Shown: positions 60,289-64,000 of the stretch, one piece after another
Layout: each line of letters opens with the position of its first letter
How positions within the stretch are numbered: the stretch's first letter is position 1
Assembly (NCBI RefSeq): GCF_050948215.1
Contig: NC_135165.1
Location: 6,608,501 to 6,672,500 of the forward strand
Direction: 5' to 3'
DNA length: 64,000 bases
Origin: Halictus rubicundus
Lineage: Eukaryota; Arthropoda; Insecta; Hymenoptera; Halictidae
Program-made: the position numbers and the translations under genes
The notes under the pieces: generated by a model
The model's database searches: none
Told to the model about the DNA's origin: nothing
The model's input: only the letters and a program-made list of their open reading frames with translations

Positions 60289-62098
60289 CAGGGTGGCCCA
60301 CATAACTCTGAACAGCTCAATATCTCGAAAACTATGCCATCGATTTTAAAGTTCTTAGTCTTAAATTGCATGGAACTGAAGGGCCTTTCTGACTACATAA
60401 ACGTGAAGTGGCCTCCCTTCCCTTTTAACGGGGGAGGGGAGGTACCTTTATAATTTTAAATGGAACCCCCTATAAAATGTTACATATTTAGATTCTACAG
60501 GAAAAAACAAGTCAATTTTGTCGGAAACATTTTTTTGTCAGATACTTCCATGATGAGATATAACAGTTTGAAGTTTCGAGTTGTAGGTACTTGAAGCGCT
60601 CGGAAATAGCGTTATGGAATTATACGCGCTTGACTCCTTTGCTTATTCGTGAAGAAATAAAATGTACTTTAAATTAAATGTTCAAAATGTCCACCACGGG
60701 CTTGTAAACATTTAGTTACTCGAAACATCAAAGTTGTTCTAACACTTTTTAACATTTCGGGAGTCACTGAAGCGCAAGCGTCATGCATTCTTTGTTTCAT
60801 ATCCTCTTTTGTCGTCGGTGGTTCAAACATAACTTTGTCCTTTACATATCCCCATAAGAAAAAATCTAATGGTGTTAGATCGGGGGATCGAGGAGGCCAT
60901 TGACGAGGTCCCCCACGACTTACCCATTTGTTCCCAAATTTTTCGTTCAAAAATTGCCTGGTGATGATTGCAAAATGTGGAGGAGCGCCGTCTTGTTGGA
61001 ACCACATTTCTCTTCTAACGTGCAGTGGCACATCTTCCAAAAGCGCAGGCAAATGATTTTTTAAGAAATCACAATAACTTGCAGATGTTACAGTTTCTTG
61101 AAAAAAATAAGGTCCAATCACAAAATCTCCTATTAGGCCACACCAAACGTTTTCCACGGCCCAATAATGCAGATTATGTCTATTTACATGCCCTGAATTC
61201 ATAAAAGTGGCCTCATCGGAAAAAAGTATTTTGCAAAAAAAGTCATCTTCCACAACACCCTGCAGCCACTCACAAAATCTTACGCGGTGATCGTAATCTG
61301 CTATCGAAAGCTCTTGTGATAAAACCATGTGATATGGATGATACTTTTGCCGTTTCAAAATTCGTTGAATTGATGAACGACTAATATGTGATGTTTGTGC
61401 AAGTGTACGTTGACTAATATGAGGATTTAATGTAATTGCAGCAAGAATACTGGCACTATTATTTTCATTAGTGACAGCTTTAGGTTTATTGCGAGTTTTT
61501 TTACACAATTCACCGTGCTCGCGAAGCCGCTTTTCTAAATTATGAAATGTTGCATGACATTTTTTGATCCCATAACGTTCAAAAAACACCTAACGTTAAT
61601 AACATATTCACTTCTGTGTCAAAAGTAGCCATAATCACAATGTTACTGCTTCAATAACAGCTCTAAACTGAAAACGTTTTCATAGATAAGTGAGTCAAAC
61701 TCAAGAATTGTAAATATTATTGTTTGTGTTTCTTCATGAATAAGCAAAGGACTCAAGCGTGTATAATTCCATAACGCTATTTCCGAGCGCTTCAAGTACC
61801 TACAACTCGAAACTTCAAACCGTTATATCTCATCATGGAAGTATCTGACAAAAAAATGTTTCAGACAAAATTGACTTGTTTTTTCCGGTAGAATCTAAAT
61901 ATGTAACATTTTATAGGGGGGTCCATTTAAAATTACAAAGGTACCTCCCCTCACCCCATTGAAGGGGAAGGGTGGCCACTTCACGTTTATGTAGTCAGAA
62001 AGGCCCTTCAGTTCCATGCAATTTAAGACTACGAACTTTAAAATCGATGGCATAGTTTTCGAGATATTGAGCTGTTCAGAGTTATGTGGGCCACCCTG
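60289..62098 (-). mobile_element. Tc1/mariner-superfamily transposon with 370-bp inverted repeats
   Basis: A complete 1.81-kb element, flanked by TA (60287-60288, 62099-62100) and beginning CAGGGTGGCCCACATAAC at each end. The terminal inverted repeats span 60289-60657 and 61729-62098 and differ at only around 15 positions by eye (about 96% identity), so the insertion looks young. A single transposase gene on the minus strand fills the middle. Repeats of this length are unusual for mariner, which normally has ends of about 30 bp. The flanks are AT-repeats, so the target duplication could be counted as TA or slightly longer. Confidence 0.93.
60669..61589 (-). CDS. Tc1/mariner-type transposase (DD41D spacing), start frameshifted
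   Basis: A DNA-cutting and strand-transfer enzyme that would move the surrounding element; it acts in the nucleus on the element's ends. The continuous frame is 306 codons. Residues 45-83 form a helix-turn-helix (ISQRTLAQTSHISRSSIQRI). The DDE/D catalytic domain follows: D125 in ILFSDEATF, D200 in WFQQDGAPPHF and D242 in SPDLTPLDFFLWGY. There are 41 residues between the last two, the spacing reported for rosa-type elements rather than mariner DD34D. The only ATG that fits lies upstream at 61632 (MATFDTEVNMLLTL) but is one base out of frame. The run of six T at 61581-61586 (A on the plus strand) is the likely site, since one base fewer would restore a single 320-codon frame. It is therefore either a recently inactivated copy or an assembly error. 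Everything else, including the catalytic residues, is intact. Confidence 0.93.
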   Translation of the reverse strand: MFFERYGIKKCHATFHNLEKRLREHGELCKKTRNKPKAVTNENNSASILAAITLNPHISQRTLAQTSHISRSSIQRILKRQKYHPYHMVLSQELSIADYDHRVRFCEWLQGVVEDDFFCKILFSDEATFMNSGHVNRHNLHYWAVENVWCGLIGDFVIGPYFFQETVTSASYCDFLKNHLPALLEDVPLHVRREMWFQQDGAPPHFAIITRQFLNEKFGNKWVSRGGPRQWPPRSPDLTPLDFFLWGYVKDKVMFEPPTTKEDMKQRMHDACASVTPEMLKSVRTTLMFRVTKCLQARGGHFEHLI

Positions 62099-62135
62099 TA
62101 TATATCAAGTTCACAGTTCCAAGTTTTTATATTAA

Positions 62136-62375
62136 CCCTTTGCACTCGAAGCCATTTTAGCTTTAAAACGAAACATTTCTTCCGACCTAGAATATTTCCC
62201 TCCTTTATATATTTTTTCATACTATACGTACGAAAATGGTGCATTTTACTCGTAGAGTTCGGCAATCTGTAGAAATTTATTAAATACAAACAAATTTAGT
62301 AATGTAAAAAATATTTCGAATAATGATACAGCAATTTTTAGTGGCGCCTTACAGTCGCCATTCGAGTGCTAAGGG
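62136..62375 (-). mobile_element. TTAA-flanked MITE, family A, reverse-orientation subfamily
   Basis: A 240-bp element between TTAA at 62132-62135 and 62376-62379, only 37 bp from the mariner-type element. Ends CCCTTTGCACTCG / CGAGTGCTAAGGG, with the hairpin TGGCG..CGCCA near the right end. It is close in sequence to 54392-54631 over the whole length. Confidence 0.88.
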
Positions 62376-62379
62376 TTAA

Positions 62380-63497
62380 AGAAAGTTCCTTATTCGCTAA
62401 CGCTGTGCTTTATGATAGGAGAAACACCATTCCTATCATATCCCCAACAATTTCCTTCGATTTTTCGCGAGCGCCGCGTCGGAGCCGATTGGCAAATTGC
62501 AAAGAACAAAATCTGACGAAGAATTCGCTTTTTCTGTTCCAGGTACGTACTCGAACGCTTCAGTACGGAGTTCGCCAGGTCCCGGAGTCGCCTCGGTGCC
62601 GAAAAACCGGGCTACACGTGAGTTTCTCGGATCGATACACGGTTCGGCCAGCGTCTGCTCAAAGATACACCCTTTATCGCTGACAACTATATCCAGAAAG
62701 CAACGATTCCAGAAAACACCGAGTCCCAAGGATCTCGTTTTTTCGCGGCGCGTGTTTTGCCTGCTAGTCGTGTCCTTTCGTCCCCTAGTCTGCCAGGTCC
62801 AGAAGGACGGGTGGCACGCGGTGCATGACCAGAATCGATTATGTTTTTCTCGATGGACGCGAATTAATGAGAGGAGACTTCTCCCCCTTTCTCTCCACGT
62901 GAAATTCCGGGGACGCGAACCTTCCGCAGACGCTTTCGTCCGATCGAAGGGAGCGCGATGGCGAGTCGCGTGTTATCGGGGCGACGCGTCTAAATGTTCC
63001 AAGCATACGCCTAATGCCATGCCACGAGGCCTAATCGTCGTATGCAAATCATAGGGCGGCCCTAGGAGGCACATTCGTATAATCAATGGTCTATCTGGCG
63101 ATCGATGCCGATACGAGCGCCGCTCACGTATTTTCCAAACGTACTCTAATTCGACGCTCCCTAATTTCCCCGGCAATTTTCGTACGTGCTTTTTCGTACC
63201 AGACGACGACGGGGGAGGGAGTCGTTCCGAGCCGGTTCAAGGGTGGCTCGATCGAAATGCGCCAACGCTTCTTACCCAATTGATTTCCTTTTTTACGTAC
63301 TTGTCCATTATACATTGATTTTCGTTTACAACGAAACCAATTCAGTGAGCCCTTGTTACCCCTGGCTACAATGATGATATTTTCCTTGTCATCGAGAATT
63401 CCTTCAGAGATTATCTACGTTTACTTTAATGCCTGAATACCGGCCACAAAAGAATAGAAATTTTTTTTTTTAGATCCCAAAAGGTCTGTTTAAAATC
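62380..63497. other. Unassigned GC-rich DNA
   Basis: No supported gene. The 185-codon frame 62497-63054 has no domain and is opposed on the minus strand. A T10-type run lies at 63461-63471. Confidence 0.45.
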
Positions 63498-63501
63498 TTA
63501 A

Positions 63502-63738
63502 CTCCTTGCACTACAATTTATTTTACGGTATCAGTGATTAAAAGTTTTTTGGAATTCGTAATTTCCTAAAAAGGGGAGAGAATTTATATGTATTGTAATA
63601 TGTTCTTCAATAGCTGTACATTGACAACGCCAAAATAGAATTTTATTTCGGTTCAAAGGAAATTAATGACATACATATTTATTAGACTCTGTTCAGAATC
63701 TTCATCACGAGTATGACTCTATAGTGTAGGGCAAAGGG
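63502..63738 (+). mobile_element. TTAA-flanked MITE, family C
   Basis: A 237-bp uninterrupted copy between TTAA at 63498-63501 and 63739-63742. Ends CTCCTTGCACTACAATTTA / TAGTGTAGGGCAAAGGG, imperfect inverted repeats. It contains CAAAATAGAATTTTATTTCG and GGAAATTAATGACATACATA. This copy provides the uninterrupted equivalent of the site where the TA-target MITE sits at 1611. Confidence 0.75.
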
Positions 63739-63742
63739 TTAA

Positions 63743-64000
63743 GAGTTGGTACTGTGGATATTTATGCATTTGTAGTGTACTTGATATCAAATTAAGCAAT
63801 TAGTGGATGTTCACACAAATTTCCATTTTTGTAGCCGAACTGCAAGTTAAATTTTAAACAAGGGCATTTACTGAGACAGCCTTTTCTAGAACTGTCTTAG
63901 ATTCTTTTGTATTTTGGACGTTCCTTGGTAATTCTGAGATCCTCGGTCTATTAATAATACTGTAATTTGTACAACACAATAGCTAGACTAAAAACGTACT
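63743..64000. other. Unassigned AT-rich DNA at the window edge
   Basis: No gene or repeat is recognised. Confidence 0.4.

Noticed and set aside
1..64000. CRISPR arrays, bacterial operons, ribosome binding sites
   Set aside because: The window is clearly eukaryotic; none of these patterns is present.

Overview
This is a noncoding-looking, repeat-rich stretch of a eukaryotic nuclear genome. It has CpG-rich, GC-rich unique DNA, long (AG)n tracts and many short AT-rich inverted-repeat elements. The CpG retention, the abundance of TTAA-flanked miniature elements and the type of Tc1/mariner transposase fit an insect, most likely a hymenopteran (bee- or ant-like). That assignment is an inference from style, not from a diagnostic gene. 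No host protein-coding gene, rRNA or tRNA can be supported. The many open frames of 60-284 codons lie in GC-rich or simple-repeat sequence, show no recognisable domain and often overlap on both strands.

The only recognisable gene is a Tc1/mariner-superfamily transposase at 60669-61632 on the minus strand. It sits in a 1.8-kb element (60289-62098) whose roughly 370-bp terminal inverted repeats are still nearly identical. The catalytic spacing by hand count is DD41D, the spacing reported for rosa-type elements. One extra base in a T run near the start separates the ATG from the rest of the frame.

The rest of the annotation is mostly nonautonomous DNA transposons (MITEs). One group has TTAA target duplications (piggyBac-like): 11206-11446, 18066-18306, 54392-54631 and 62136-62375 (family A); 11469-11685, 21470-21687, 43191-43377 and 43492-43709 (family B); 1254-1872, 7742-7911, 36719-37017 and 63502-63738 (family C); and single members of other families at 22918, 27568, 28809, 36553, 39552, 57581 and 59805. 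A second group has TA target duplications (Tc1/mariner or pogo-like) with ends starting CAGTGA: 1613, 2778, 7420, 24481, 40530, 46144, 57359 and 57840. Some are nested: a TA element sits inside a TTAA element at 1254-1872, and another TTAA element probably contains a second at 36553-37255.

Other structure: a large imperfect inverted repeat (arms about 340-370 bp, 54-bp spacer) at 18325-19085 whose arms each carry a splice-donor-like site pointing outwards; diverged direct repeats at 4491-5235 and 59470-59772; a dispersed GGCGTGGCC-containing repeat at about 2990, 3325 and 52125; and at least seven (AG)n/(CT)n microsatellites. The remaining DNA may be an intron or an intergenic regulatory region of a larger locus, but nothing inside the window decides this.
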